Assembly: GCA_003868215.1 (NCBI GenBank)
Contig: QWDQ01000013.1
Coordinates: forward strand, 1-64,000
Direction of reading: 5' to 3'
DNA from: Pseudophaeomoniella oleicola
Lineage: Eukaryota > Ascomycota > Eurotiomycetes > Phaeomoniellales > Phaeomoniellaceae
DNA length: 64,000 nt
Translations under genes and position numbers: made by a program
Shown here: piece after piece, positions 20,356-31,274 of the stretch
Numbering within the stretch: the stretch's first letter is position 1
Layout of the letters: the number at the start of each line of letters is the position of its first letter
The notes under the pieces: model-generated
What the model was told of the DNA's origin: nothing
The model's input: only the letters and a program-made list of their open reading frames with translations
The model's database searches: none

Positions 20356-22118
20356 TCAACCAATGAATCGCCGGCTGGCATTCCTTGATCGCTCAGACGT
20401 AAAAACATCAAGCTTGATCGCTATGAACACCATCTCCGGCCTTTGGCGGCCTTCGGTTATATCATGTTGTATACATAGTCTCCATTGGCCCCGACGGACA
20501 ACCCATCTGGTCGCAGCCGAATGGGCCCCATTGTCCTGCTTCCGTCTCTTATTCGCAGACAATCCAGGAGATGGTGAACTTGGTCTCTTTCCAATCAGGC
20601 TAGTGTTGCTGCTCTTTTGGGCTGTTGGTGGCGGAAGGGACGTGTTCGGCCCCGCGCTCTGTCTCGTATCGAGGTTGTCTGGAAGTGCAGCACCGATGGA
20701 ATACGATGTATCTCCGGCGGCGCTGTCGATGTCAAATACGTCGTTGTCTAAAACTACATGAGTTGTCGGATCGATCACTACCCTGACTGTGTCGCCTCGT
20801 AGTAGACCATTGCCCGGGTTGTTCACGTTCAAATCCTTCCGATTGATTCGTAGGTTCCACTTCTCCATAAGTACTTGGGCAAGACTGGCGATACGAGCTT
20901 TCGTCGTTCCGTAAAGGGTGGCTTGCATGGATCGGGTATCCATGATGATAGATTCGTCACCAATTTCAACTATCAGTTCGTAGGCTTTCTCGTCAATGAA
21001 TGGACGTGAGTAGTTGACATATCCGACCAGAATTTTGTTGTTGCTTTGTCCAGTGTCAATGGCCGTTGAGACTCCTGATGGCTTAACGTCTTCCAATCGA
21101 ATGGAAATCTCTGATCGTTGCCGGTGAAGATTGTAAGCAACATCACAAGCGACCAGCCTCTGTTCAAGCCCTCGAAGGTGAAAGTATCTGCAGTCTCGCA
21201 GTAATTCTTGCCTGTGTTTTTCATCCCTGATATGGATAGGATAGCCGCGAAGCAGATGCAGGAGTTGCGAGAATGTCTCAGCGGATCGATTAGGTACACT
21301 GGGAGGGACTATCGTTGGAGGTCGAAGAAGACCTCGTCGGTCAAGTCCAGGAAATGCTTCGCCGGGGGAGGAGAAGAACACGGCGAAGCCAAGAGAAAAG
21401 AAGTTTGGTGAATCTCCGGGGTTGTTGAAGATATCCCTTGGGATTCGAAAATCTCGATCACCAATTTCAATGAAAATCTCAGACTCGAAGAGTTGAGATA
21501 TCAGTTTCGGTACTATAAAACACCGGTTACTCTGCGAACGATAGCGGGTCGAGAGATGACGAACGGCTATAGAACTGCGCATCTGCATATAATTTGACGA
21601 AATGTCCACCGTCCCGTGGCTTGATGTAGTACCCTATGAAACATTAGCCAGAAGTGTTTTTGTCTTTCGGGGTTGACTGGCCTTGAAGGTGCATGCATAT
21701 ATCACGGAACGTGACAGGATCACGGTCTATGTAGAGAGTCCTGATGGGTGCATCTTCCCCATTCTCTCGGACTTGCTCCTCAAAGAAATGTGAAAAGTAC
21801 GAAGGTGCTCTAGAGATCTCAGCATCTTAACATTTAACCGAAAGGACACATACCATCCGATCCGATTGAGGCCCCGGAGAGCCGGAAGACCTCGGTGCCT
21901 ATTTGAATAGGGAACACCTTTTCAACTGGTAGTGAACACGCTGATGAGTTATTGTCTGGTTCATACGGCTGACGTCTGGTCCCATCGTTCACGGGTTGGG
22001 AGTTGGGCGCTGTTGGCGTTCTGCTCGTTGTCGTAATACTCTGCCGAGGGTCAGGAGTTTCTGATTGGACATTCGACTGTGCACTCTCTCCATCTGGTGA
22101 GTGGGCGCTGGACGACAT
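20356..22118 (-). CDS. BTB/POZ domain protein
   Basis: Four exons: 22118-21854, 21807-21682, 21633-21565 and 21512-20356, total 538 aa, all phases consistent. A Ser/Thr/Pro-rich N-terminus of about 65 residues precedes two T1-like BTB units. The first starts FPIQIGTEVFRLSGASI and continues APSYFSHFFEEQ, DRDPVTFRDICMHLQGYYIKPRDG and LYADAQFYS; the second starts SEIFIEIGDRDFRIPRDIF. The C-terminal third carries WVVRRGQWRLCIQ, preceded by a nuclear-type KRRKQ. Intron 2 (21681-21634) begins with GC rather than GT; phase and homology require it. Proteins of this type are widespread in Pezizomycotina; their role is unknown, with protein-protein contact or cullin-adaptor function the general guess. 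The only in-frame ATG before the BTB part is at 22118. Confidence 0.85.
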
Positions 22119-22688
22119 TTGGAGGGAGGAACTAGCAACAGAGGAAGAACCAAAGACCTCCAAAGGTGTCTTGATGTTGGGATGTATTGATGGAGGTTGT
22201 CACCGCTTTTGCGGAAAATTGAGACAATAGGATTGTCAGACCGTGTCAAGTTACAGCGCGATCAGAAGGATCATCTCAACCAAGTACGCATAGCTGATGG
22301 AACGTTCATTTTGAGATATATTCCATTAGATGGTGGATAACTAGGTAGGTAGCCTGTACGCTCAAAACAATGATTTCCTTTCGGATGTCTTCGTAAATGT
22401 TCCAGAATAGATATCCTTGCAGTAGTTAGTCAGCACTTAATTTAATCTCCAGATCTGGTGCATATCACGCCCGTCCTATCAAACGTAGTATATACCCAGG
22501 TAGTCAAGAGACTGATGAAATTATATCAAGTAAGAATGGACCAGCAATTCCGATTGCGATCTGACAGCCGAAGGTAGAAATTCTATCAAGTGGATACATA
22601 CTATATAACATTATTTCTGATCTTGATGCCACAAATACAATTCCAATGGGGCCAGATACAAAGCCTCAGTACTTCACTGTCCACGGAT
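22119..22688. other. Intergenic region between BTB and GST genes
   Basis: Leftward promoter of the BTB gene plus the 3' flank of the GST gene; AT-rich near 22430-22620. No gene or repeat supported. Confidence 0.5.
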
Positions 22689-23647
22689 TTAAATCAAAGC
22701 CTTGAAAGAGCCTTCACCCTCAAGTTCCTCAATCTTGGCCACAGCGCGCTTGTATGCTTCACGCTCCTGAAAACGACTAATCCATGCCTCAATGTGAGGA
22801 TAGTCTTCCCTCTTGAGTCCGGATCGACTTTGTCCGGCTAACAGCGGGAAGCTCAGCAGAATATCAACTCCCGTGAGTTGCTTTCCGCAAAACCATTCGC
22901 CACCATCTGGAGAGGTCTCCAGTAGCTTTTCAAGGTAGTTATAGTGTGTCTTCATATTTGGTCCTATGTAACCAGTGGTGAATTTGCTGGCGATGCCGTT
23001 TGTGACTGGCTTGATGAAGAATGGTACGGGTGCATTCTGGATACCTGAAGATTTCCGTTAGCTACGACATCAATGATCGATTGATTACCTACGTGAGACC
23101 ACAAGCGCCTGCATCATGAGAGTCATCAGACTACCCTCGGCATAGTGCATAAGTTGGCGGTACCGGAGCCAGGACTCCGTCTCGCCGCCAATTTGGTCAT
23201 CCCTGCCATCTTCATATCTCTTTGGGATCATGGAGGATCGACCATAATAGTCAACGATATACTCGACAATGGCTCCTGACTCGGCTATCACGACTGGTTT
23301 GGTCGAGGAGGGGGTCTCAATTACGATCACCGGAGATTTCCCCAGAGGGTGAACTTCTTTGAGTTTTGGATCAGCCAACATGTCCTTCCCTCGCTTCCAT
23401 AATTTCAGCTCATAGGGAACATTCAATTCCTCAAACAGCCAGAGAATACGATGACTACGGCTTCGATCGAGCCTGTTCTTTGTTAGCTTCTTCTGAATGG
23501 AGGGTATAGAGTGTAGCTCAGTAGCAAGAAGCCTCAAAGCTATGGGAAAGCCACTGCTTTTACCCCGTCGAAGAGAAAGCAGGGAAGGACTCACCAATGA
23601 AGGGTAATCTTAGCCTCTGGGGCTGCTGGATTTGCTGTTGATGTCAT
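22689..23647 (-). CDS. Glutathione S-transferase, Gtt1-like
   Basis: Exons 23647-23595, 23472-23093 and 23044-22689, introns 122 and 48 nt, 262 aa. The thioredoxin-like N-domain reads ITLHWLDRSRSHRILWLFEELNVPYEL, with GKSPVIV before the cis-proline and the glutathione-contacting ESGAIVEYI. The helical C-domain has GVDILLSFPL and ends with PHIEAWISRFQEREAYKRA. The LHWLDRSRS start is typical of fungal Gtt1-type enzymes, which conjugate glutathione to electrophiles and reduce peroxides, often at the ER. It is divergent from the complex I subunit gene, 473 bp between starts. Intron 1 is longer than most here. Confidence 0.9.
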
Positions 23648-24120
23648 AGTCAACGGAGTAAATAAGCTTGGTGGTTGAATTTGGCCCAATGATGCTCGCT
23701 ACCTATCTGTAATTCAAATAGAAAGGAGAGAGAGAGGGATGATAGAACGGTATTCCGTAGGGATATAGCCGGCCAGCATTTAGAGGCGTACATGGTGGAT
23801 CCAGAGCGGCTGGCGGTCCAGATATGTCGATACCGAGGCAGAGCAGTGCCTGAGGTGCCCAGCGAGCCAGTCTGGAATTTTGACTGGGGTGGTGTGATGG
23901 TAGGGGTGTTACGTAGTAAAGGTCCACTTACTGAGGCATGTACTAATTACCTTAAGTTATTAGTAGTACGAGCACAAAGGCGGAGAGTAATTATTGGAGA
24001 AAGCCGTGAACTCCAAAACCTTGTTAAAATGCCAAGACTCAGTCAATGCTCTCAATTGAATCGCTTTCAACATCGGATACCACAGCTCCTCACTGCATAA
24101 CCACCAGAGTCATCGCAACA
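23648..24120. promoter_or_regulatory. Divergent promoter region between GST and complex I subunit
   Basis: The 473 bp between two divergent start codons must carry both promoters. It holds a TTACGTAGTAA motif at 23909-23919, near an AT-rich block. No TATA box is obvious on either side. Confidence 0.5.
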
Positions 24121-24505
24121 ATGGCTGGCGGTGAGCATCACGGCGGTAAGTGGAGTGCGTCGCATATATCATATGACACATGCTGACAGATTTTCCAGGC
24201 GTCAAACTTGACCCTGCCTTGCAGTCATTTTACGGTACGGCTTCCCCGGACGAAAGGTGATATAATCAGCTCACATCAAGCCTAGACCTCAACAAAAACA
24301 GATACAAGTACTTCAAATGGACACCGAGAACGGCAAGGATTTCGTTGGTGTACGCCGGTATTATTCCCGCCACCCTGGGCTACATCCTGTACAAATATGA
24401 CGTGAGTGGTTCCTCTTGCGCAAATCAGACTCTGTACTCAAGATTGTCTAGGGCAAATACGATATGCGCGCCAAGATGCGAGGGGATGTCATTTCTGAGT
24501 GGTGA
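24121..24505 (+). CDS. Small NADH:ubiquinone oxidoreductase subunit (B15/NDUFB4-like)
   Basis: Four exons: 24121-24145, 24199-24234, 24286-24401 and 24452-24505, introns 50-53 nt, 76 aa. The product starts MAGGEHHGG, then VKLDPALQSFYDLNKNRYKY, the family-like FKWTPRTAR and one membrane span (LVYAGIIPATLGYILYKY), ending GKYDMRAKMRGDVISEW. This layout, a short matrix N-terminus, WTPRT and a single span, matches the fungal B15 (NDUFB4-type) accessory subunit of mitochondrial complex I. All four exons are too short to be noticed as open frames alone; splice phases close exactly. The assignment rests on pattern recall. Confidence 0.8.
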
Positions 24506-24621
24506 ACCGAACTGGAATCAGCGGTGTTGCGATGGATGGGAATTATACTACGTCTCTTAGAGATTGACTGCTATGTGGGGTATCATAAATGAGCAGCAGA
24601 TATACACAAAATACGAGAATG

Positions 24622-27003
24622 CTACTCGTCCCATGACAAGGACGATCTTCCTTCCTTGACTTCTTCCCCCAAGTGTACCAAGGCTTTCTCATACCGGTCT
24701 TTCATATCCTCGTCGTCGTCCAATTCGATTGCTAGCTTTTGCACCTTTCCACTTCGAGAAAGTTTTACCTCTCCCATTGCTTTACCAATTTCGGTCCAAA
24801 ACCATCTTGCTTCTCGATGTGCCACCAGAGTCCACGCATCTCCGGCTTTTCCAGCTCGGGCGGTCCTACCCACGCGGTGTAAGTAAGTCGTGATGCTGTT
24901 TGGCACATCATACGAGACAACATGCTCAAGCTCTGGAATGTCCAGGCCACGACTTGCACGATCTGTGGCGATCAATACAGATATTTTACCTCTCCGCAAA
25001 AGTGAAATGGCTTGACGTGACAAAGATGTCGACGTCTTCGTCAGAACCCCAATCTCCTCAGCCATATCGGGATCAAGGATGGTGAGGAGACGAAAGAGCC
25101 TTTGCGCCGATTCGGTCGAAGCAGCGAAAACAAGGCATCTTGCTTTCCTCATCCTAGACGTAACGGGTTCGTCTTTGAAACTTCTATCTTCGCTTGACGA
25201 TGTCTCTTCTGAATCTGAAGATGTCGCATCGGAGTCCGAAGAAACGTCCTCCACGACTCCACGAGTATCAGGCGTGCTAATAGTCTTTTGCATCTTTCTT
25301 TGAAGAAGTTCAAGCAAGAACAGCGGTTTCTCGGTGCCGTCGCCAACGGGTACAGCATACTCCGTCAAGCTTGAAGGCAGATGCAATACTCCATGAGCCT
25401 CTTCACCGGTTGCTACTTGATGATCTCCCACGACGAGCAGTTTCGGATTTCGCAACTGTAGAGAATTGAGCTTGCTGATATCTTCTGAGAACGTTGCACT
25501 GAGTATAACTTTTTGAAGATTCCGCTGTGGTGAAGGCAGTCGTATCTGCTTCAGGACCTTGTTGGTCAATAACTGATCTTCCAAATCTTGGTTGTTCAGT
25601 GCAGGTATAACCACTTCAACCCATTCTTGAAAGCTCTCATTCATTAGTCTATCAGCTTCGTCAACGACGAGCCACTCAAGGTGGCCCAGATGAAAGCCTT
25701 TGGTCGAACGAAGGTGTTCAACGAGACGGCCTGGGGTACAGATCAGAACATCTATTTTCTGTCGACGAGCTTTCATAAAATGGTCGTCGTCCTTTCTTTC
25801 TTCTTGGCTCATCAATGTTCGAAGGTCCAGCTCAGCCCAATCCTTTGCGTACCCTACTTCATCGCTCTTTAGGCTTGATCGAAACTCTTCATGGCTTTCG
25901 ACAAGCATAGCTTCTTCGTCTTTCAATGATTTGCTGCCAACTGCGCTCGCGATCTTCAAGCCGGTACCGGCAGTACATAATTCACATACCTCTCGTGCTT
26001 GTTTGACGAGCTCTCGGGTTGGAACCACAATAAGTCCTCTTAGCCTTGTAGTCTCATAGCCCATTAATGCTTGAATCATTGGTAGCACATAGGCTAGGGT
26101 CTTTCCAGACCCCGTAGCAGCGGACACACAGATGTCTCCATTGTAACGGCGATCGCCTTCCAACATCAATGGCAAGGCAGTTGTCTGAACCGAGAATGCT
26201 TCCGTCATCCCCTGTGCTTCAAGGTTCCGAAGGATCTTGCCGTGAATCCCGAGCTCTGCAAATTTCTTTCGATCAAGAGAAGAGACACGGGTGGGTTCCG
26301 AAAGCCACGACGGTAACGTGGAGTAAGTAGGCTTAGATACTGACATCGGGGTTGGTGCTGGCTGGGGAAGAGGCTCGAGTCCATGAAGTTCTTGCGGTAC
26401 TGACCCTGAGACCTCGTCGTTTGTCTTGCCGACAGTTGAGGCCGCCCTTTTAGAGCGATTGAATTTCGACAGAACCGAAGAATACTTCTTGTCAATATTA
26501 CGTGAATCCCCTTCTGCGCCCTCATCAATAACCTTCTGCGCATTATGATCCCACTCTTTCGATGGAACTTCCGGTGATGCCTCGTTGCCTCTCACTACTT
26601 CGGTGTCATGTAGATGCGATGAGGGATTATCGGGCCTGGCATTCCGCTGAGATTTAATATCTGCATCAGCTCTAAGTGACTGAGCATACTGCGTGGCACT
26701 GTACTTTGACAGGACATTTTCATTGAGTAACCTCTTCGTTGTCTTTGTAGCGGGAGAGTTGACATCTTGATTTCGGTCCAAATTTGTCTCCTCAATACTG
26801 ACATCACCATTGAGTCCTGTCGATTGCTTGTAAGGCACTTTCTCATGTTTGATTCGCTGTTTCTTCTGCTTTTTGTCGTCCACTCCGCGGTCGTTCACCG
26901 GATCCTCGTATTTTCTCTTTTGGCCGTTCACCTGGTCGAGGGGGTCATTCGCCAGGGTAGATGTGCCTGGAGGCACATACCTGGCGTAGAAGGTACCAGC
27001 CAT
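24622..27003 (-). CDS. dbp6: ATP-dependent RNA helicase Dbp6
   Basis: Intronless, 793 aa from ATG 27003 (MAGTFYARYVPP, the usual Dbp6 start; the open frame runs on upstream without an ATG). A charged N-terminal extension of about 230 residues precedes the helicase core. Motifs in order: SVQTTALPLML, ATGSGKT (about 296-302), VVPTREL, CTPGRL, DEAD (about 448-451), ILSAT, then after an acidic Ser-rich insert VLIATDRASRGLDIP and YLHRVGRTARAGK. Dbp6 acts in the nucleolus in early 60S ribosome assembly. It is divergent from gpi3 with 308 bp between start codons. The 3' end is 116 bp from the end of the complex I gene, so these two converge. Confidence 0.94.
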   Translation of the reverse strand: MAGTFYARYVPPGTSTLANDPLDQVNGQKRKYEDPVNDRGVDDKKQKKQRIKHEKVPYKQSTGLNGDVSIEETNLDRNQDVNSPATKTTKRLLNENVLSKYSATQYAQSLRADADIKSQRNARPDNPSSHLHDTEVVRGNEASPEVPSKEWDHNAQKVIDEGAEGDSRNIDKKYSSVLSKFNRSKRAASTVGKTNDEVSGSVPQELHGLEPLPQPAPTPMSVSKPTYSTLPSWLSEPTRVSSLDRKKFAELGIHGKILRNLEAQGMTEAFSVQTTALPLMLEGDRRYNGDICVSAATGSGKTLAYVLPMIQALMGYETTRLRGLIVVPTRELVKQAREVCELCTAGTGLKIASAVGSKSLKDEEAMLVESHEEFRSSLKSDEVGYAKDWAELDLRTLMSQEERKDDDHFMKARRQKIDVLICTPGRLVEHLRSTKGFHLGHLEWLVVDEADRLMNESFQEWVEVVIPALNNQDLEDQLLTNKVLKQIRLPSPQRNLQKVILSATFSEDISKLNSLQLRNPKLLVVGDHQVATGEEAHGVLHLPSSLTEYAVPVGDGTEKPLFLLELLQRKMQKTISTPDTRGVVEDVSSDSDATSSDSEETSSSEDRSFKDEPVTSRMRKARCLVFAASTESAQRLFRLLTILDPDMAEEIGVLTKTSTSLSRQAISLLRRGKISVLIATDRASRGLDIPELEHVVSYDVPNSITTYLHRVGRTARAGKAGDAWTLVAHREARWFWTEIGKAMGEVKLSRSGKVQKLAIELDDDEDMKDRYEKALVHLGEEVKEGRSSLSWDE

Positions 27004-27311
27004 CGCTTTCCCGTCAAGATCTGCTTTTGATATTCTTCGACCATTGTCAATGACGATAGAAAGCTTCCTCAGAAATTTGGGGACTTTTTGTCCGGCAGAA
27101 CTCCACACCGCTTTTAATGCGACACTACCTTTGTATCAGCTCTACATGCAGTTGGCCTTAAGATGGATGCCGGCAGTAAGAAATAATTGGGGGATCTGTT
27201 TGGTCGCAATCGACTGCTATAGGATGCACAGTAATGCGACGTTCACTTGATTCTGGGGGTTAGGTTGGGGATTCGCGAACGTATTCCAGTAGTCCTCAAG
27301 TTTGGAGCAGG
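27004..27311. promoter_or_regulatory. Shared divergent promoter of dbp6 and gpi3
   Basis: Only 308 bp separate the two start codons of two genes that are essential in yeasts, so their promoters must overlap. No TATA box is evident. Confidence 0.55.
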
Positions 27312-29063
27312 ATGCCTTACAATATCGCGTATGAATGCTACCATTCCCTGTCTTATACTTGGTAACTAACGCTTAACAGTATGGTCAGTGATTTCTTCTA
27401 TCCCGCACCAGGTATGTACGAATGGTTTGACGCGTGGTCAAGTCTGACTTGAACAGGAGGTGTTGAAAGTCACATATACCAGCTGTCTACGGTACGATCA
27501 TTGAACAGCCTGTATACATTACTGTCTGACGGTCACAGAAACTCATAGATCGAGGGCATAAGGTCATTGTTATAACACATGCATATCAGGGCCGAACCGG
27601 GGTGCATTATCTTACCAATGGACTGAAAGTCTACCATGTTCCCTTCCTTGTCATACATCGTGAAGGTACAATGCCAACTGTCTTCTCATTCTTTCCTATA
27701 TTTCGGAACATCATCATTCGAGAGCAGATAGAAATTGTACATGGGCACGGAAGTCTGAGCAGCTTTTGCATTGAGGCTATACTCCACGCTCGAACTATGG
27801 GTCTACGAGCTGTCTTCACCGATCACTCGTTATTTGGATTCGCAGATGCTGGATCAATTTTGACAAACAAACTCCTCAAATTCGCATTGAGTGACGTTGA
27901 TCATGTCATTTGCGTCAGTCATACATGCAAAGAGAACACGGTCCTCCGAGCTTCACTTGATCCATCAATGGTATCAGTTATACCAAATGCCGTCGTTGCA
28001 GAGAACTTCCAGCCCTTGAATTACTCGCAAAGAAATGCCGAGAACCTGGTTCTCTCATCGGCGCCGAATCTTCCGCGCCGAATGAGCGCAGATGAGACAA
28101 TCACGATAGTTGTGATTTGCCGTCTCTTTTACAACAAAGGAGCAGACCTACTGATCGCTGTCATCCCTCGTATACTAGAATCCCATCCCAATGTGCGCTT
28201 CATCATTGCTGGATCAGGTCCAAAGGCAATCGATCTAGAGCAAATGCTTGAGCGAAGAGTTCTCCAGGACAGGGTTGAGATGCTTGGGGCCATTCGACAC
28301 GAGGAAGTGAGAGACGTGATGGTCAAAGGCCAAATTTTCCTCAGTCCTAGCTTGACGGAGGCATTCGGGACTGTCATAGTTGAGGCAGCAAGCTGTGGGT
28401 CAGTATACTCTATTGCTTGTGGTTCAAGCGCTGATTTGAGCTAGCCTTTACGTTGTCTGTACCCAGGTCGGAGGAATACCCGAGGTACTTCCGCAAGAGA
28501 TGACAGTATTTGCGAAACCAGAGGAAGATGACCTCGTCCGTGCTACCAGCAAAGCTATAGCAGCATTGCGAGCGAACAAAGTCCGGACGCATCTCTTTCA
28601 TGACCAAGTCCGCAAGATGTATTCATGGACAGATGTTGCCAGTCGGACCGAGCGGGTGTACAGTAAGTCGGACTACTCACGTTCACGAAAATGCAGCTGA
28701 CATCGCCTAGATGGCATCACTGGCCAGATCAGCGAGGAGGAATTCTATGGCCAGACACTGCATGGTGATTGGAGTGCCGCTCGTGGCCGAGCGGGAGTTC
28801 AAAGCTATGCTCTCATCGATCGACTGAAGCGCTACTATGGCTGTGGTATCTGGGCCGGAAAGCTATTCTGTCTGTGTGTCATTGTTGATTATCTCTTGTT
28901 CCTCTTTTTGGAGGTATGGGCACCACGAGATCAAATCGATATTGCCCGAAGTTGGCCACGGAAACCTTTCATCAACGATAAGAATAAGCCGGCAATCGAA
29001 GACATGCGCATCCGCCAAAACGAGTCGAGCCGTGTAGATCGGAGGCATGGGAACATAACTTGA
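27312..29063 (+). CDS. gpi3: GPI3/PIG-A, GlcNAc-PI transferase catalytic subunit
   Basis: Six exons: 27312-27328, 27380-27411, 27457-27491, 27539-28398, 28445-28662 and 28711-29063, introns 45-51 nt, 504 aa. Glycosyltransferase family 4. The N-terminus reads [20 protein letters not shown] over the first three small exons; PIG-A signatures [20 protein letters not shown] and [13 protein letters not shown] follow. The acceptor/donor motif [20 protein letters not shown] spans the exon 4/5 junction and contains the EX7E pair of the family. One membrane span near residue 430 ([19 protein letters not shown]) anchors it in the ER. The enzyme transfers GlcNAc from UDP-GlcNAc to phosphatidylinositol, the first step of GPI-anchor synthesis. 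Confidence 0.94.
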
Positions 29064-30242
29064 AGAGCTACGTGATGACCCTTCTCAACGACGCTTTCAT
29101 GAGTGTGGCTAGTTCTGGAACGATGAGATCTCTATTGTACAAACACCGCGGCAACTGAAGCCGGTTACATGATGGTGCCAGGCTTGTTAGTGGACGAAAA
29201 GCGCAGTTTCTTGCCACTATGACAGTGCAGCTTCCGGCTCTCCGTGAAGGCAGTAAAGATCCGTCAATGCATGAACAGGATGGCAACTCAGCCATGTGTC
29301 CAGTTGCTCCAGAGTGGATCGGTGGATCTCTGTGAGTATTTATTGAGGCCTCTCGACGGATCCAAAAAAGACTCTCAGTTGCGTTCTCAAGTCCCGACCA
29401 GAAACCCTTTGATATCAGGAGATTAACTAGGCTTGACCACCCGGAGAGGGTATGATCTACAACGACAAGAGAGTCCATTTCTGTGTACATTGGAAGCTTT
29501 CAGAACGGAAGTGGAAAGCGGCATCACTAATGGACCAAGCGCGCATGATTGTAGTGACTACGGTGCAAATTCGAGTGGATGGAAATCGTAGCTCTTGGCC
29601 AGGGGTTGAACGACTGCTACGAGGACGATGAAGGAGATGGAAAGGTAGCGTTCAGAGAGAATAGATAGGAACGTAAGCAGTCCATCCAGAATTCGTCTGG
29701 GAATAGACATTATTCATGGCGAGGCGTCCGATATGGTTCATGATCATTACATTATGTAGGTAACCTCCTTTCCCCCCTTGGTCACGTGTACTCAATACTT
29801 AGCATCTACCTACCTACCTACGTAGTAGAATACAACTACCCGATATGAGGTGAGATCTATCAATACAAACAAATTAATGGCCCCGACCCCTGATGATCTC
29901 AACCAATCTCGCAATGCACATTCTGGAATAACAAGACTGCGGGGCCCGAGTGAGATCATCTTTGGGTCGCATGAGATTGGAAACATTGGAAGATGGAAGA
30001 TGGAAAATGATGCCGCTTCGCTCGAGGCAGAAACCTCCCTCCATCACTTTGACGTCATGAACGACACAACTCCAGGAAGAGCCTTCCTGGCAACATAACA
30101 ATATATTTGGACTAAGCTTTCATCTGCATTCATTTTCTCTTTCTCTCTTCATATCAAACAGTGCGGATTTTAAAACAAACAACGCGTTTCTCAATAATAG
30201 CCTTTCAAAGCTTCAAATCTACAGATATATCAAACATTGAAT
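29064..30242. other. Intergenic region, 1.2 kb, possible gene remnant
   Basis: Downstream of gpi3 the first 400 bp keep a balanced, codon-like composition with interrupted frames (about 29200-29460, plus strand) but no recognisable domain. The second half is AT-richer, with a CTAC tetranucleotide tract at 29806-29821 and a CTACGTAG palindrome at its end. The promoter of the gene at 30243 follows. Confidence 0.45.
29806..29821. repeat. CTAC tetranucleotide tract
   Basis: Four CTAC units in tandem at 29806-29821, running into the palindrome CTACGTAG (29818-29825). A short microsatellite in intergenic DNA. Confidence 0.7.
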
Positions 30243-30871
30243 ATGGATTCCAACCCAGGTTTCAAAGAAGGCCCCGCCTTCAAGCCAACAGTGCCTCGAA
30301 GCGAGCCATTGACTGACCAAGGTGTAAGTTGAATCCGGAGTTACATCTTATTATGGAACGCTAACAGACCTCAAAGCATCAACCTGGACGTAAGGTCGCT
30401 CCAGCAGACTTCGCCCCAGAATTTCACGCGAAGACTCTCCCACCAGGAACAGCTCCTCGGGAGGACACATACCAACCAAACCCTGTTGGGGAAGTTCCAG
30501 GCCAAGCCGACAACGACTCAAGCCTGCGATCTCATGGCAAGGAGTCGACATATACATCAGCAGAGAGCACACTGCCTGGAGCCACCTCGGCAGATGTTCA
30601 CACTGGGCTGGGCCATCCAGGCCAAGGTCAGACATCTTCGGAGTTGAGACATGACGGTCAACATACTTCGAAGAGAGCTGGTGCAGGTCTGGAAGGTGTC
30701 GGTGCAGGCTCTGGAGGCTATACAACAGTCAACGAGAGGACGAATGCCTCGCAACGAGGGCTTGAACGCGATGATGCCCTCAGTGGCCAGCGAGGGAACA
30801 AAGCGGAATATCCTGGTGCCGAGGGCCAAATCCCGGTTGGTGCCGAACAGCTTGCTGCTGAACGATCATAG
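30243..30871 (+). CDS. Conserved fungal hydrophilic protein, function unknown
   Basis: Exons 30243-30323 and 30377-30871, intron 53 nt, 191 aa. No membrane span or known domain. The sequence is hydrophilic, Gly/Pro/Ser-rich and poor in aliphatics, as in disordered stress-type proteins. Recurrent motifs are PGFKEGPAFKPTVPR, LPPGTAP, TLPGATSADVHTGLGHPG, SSELRHDGQH and GAGLEGVGAGSG. I recall similar proteins across Pezizomycotina, annotated only as hypothetical. The splice junction reads DQG/HQPGRK with phase 0. A long AT-rich leader with CT-rich patches precedes the ATG. No function is claimed. Confidence 0.75.
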
Positions 30872-31274
30872 CGTGCTGCCTGAATACGGACATAGTGCAG
30901 ACGTTGAAAATCATCGTCTTCAACAACCTTCAGAGACGGCATGTATGATAGCATAGGGTCTTGTCGGCTTCAATCATGAGGCCCAATGCTACCGGGCAAA
31001 AGTAAACTTGATAGTGCTACGCTTGGAACTCGCCTGCGCGGGTTCAGTAATGCAAAATAACGTAAAAGGTACTTCGAGTCTGGATTCATTCTCGCACCTT
31101 TCTAAACTTGTGATTGTAGCAACGTGGAGGATGCCGGAAACGTGTTGATCATGGAGTGTTCGCCAGTGAGTGATCGGTTTCCGATGATAATGAGATCCGT
31201 GCCATCTTTTCAAAGTATCATTTTCCGGGTATCAAACGCCGAACCAGCATGAACTATCACCGTCCCTTTTGTTA
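30872..31274. other. Convergent intergenic region before sap18
   Basis: About 400 bp between two convergent 3' ends. No gene or repeat seen. Confidence 0.5.
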
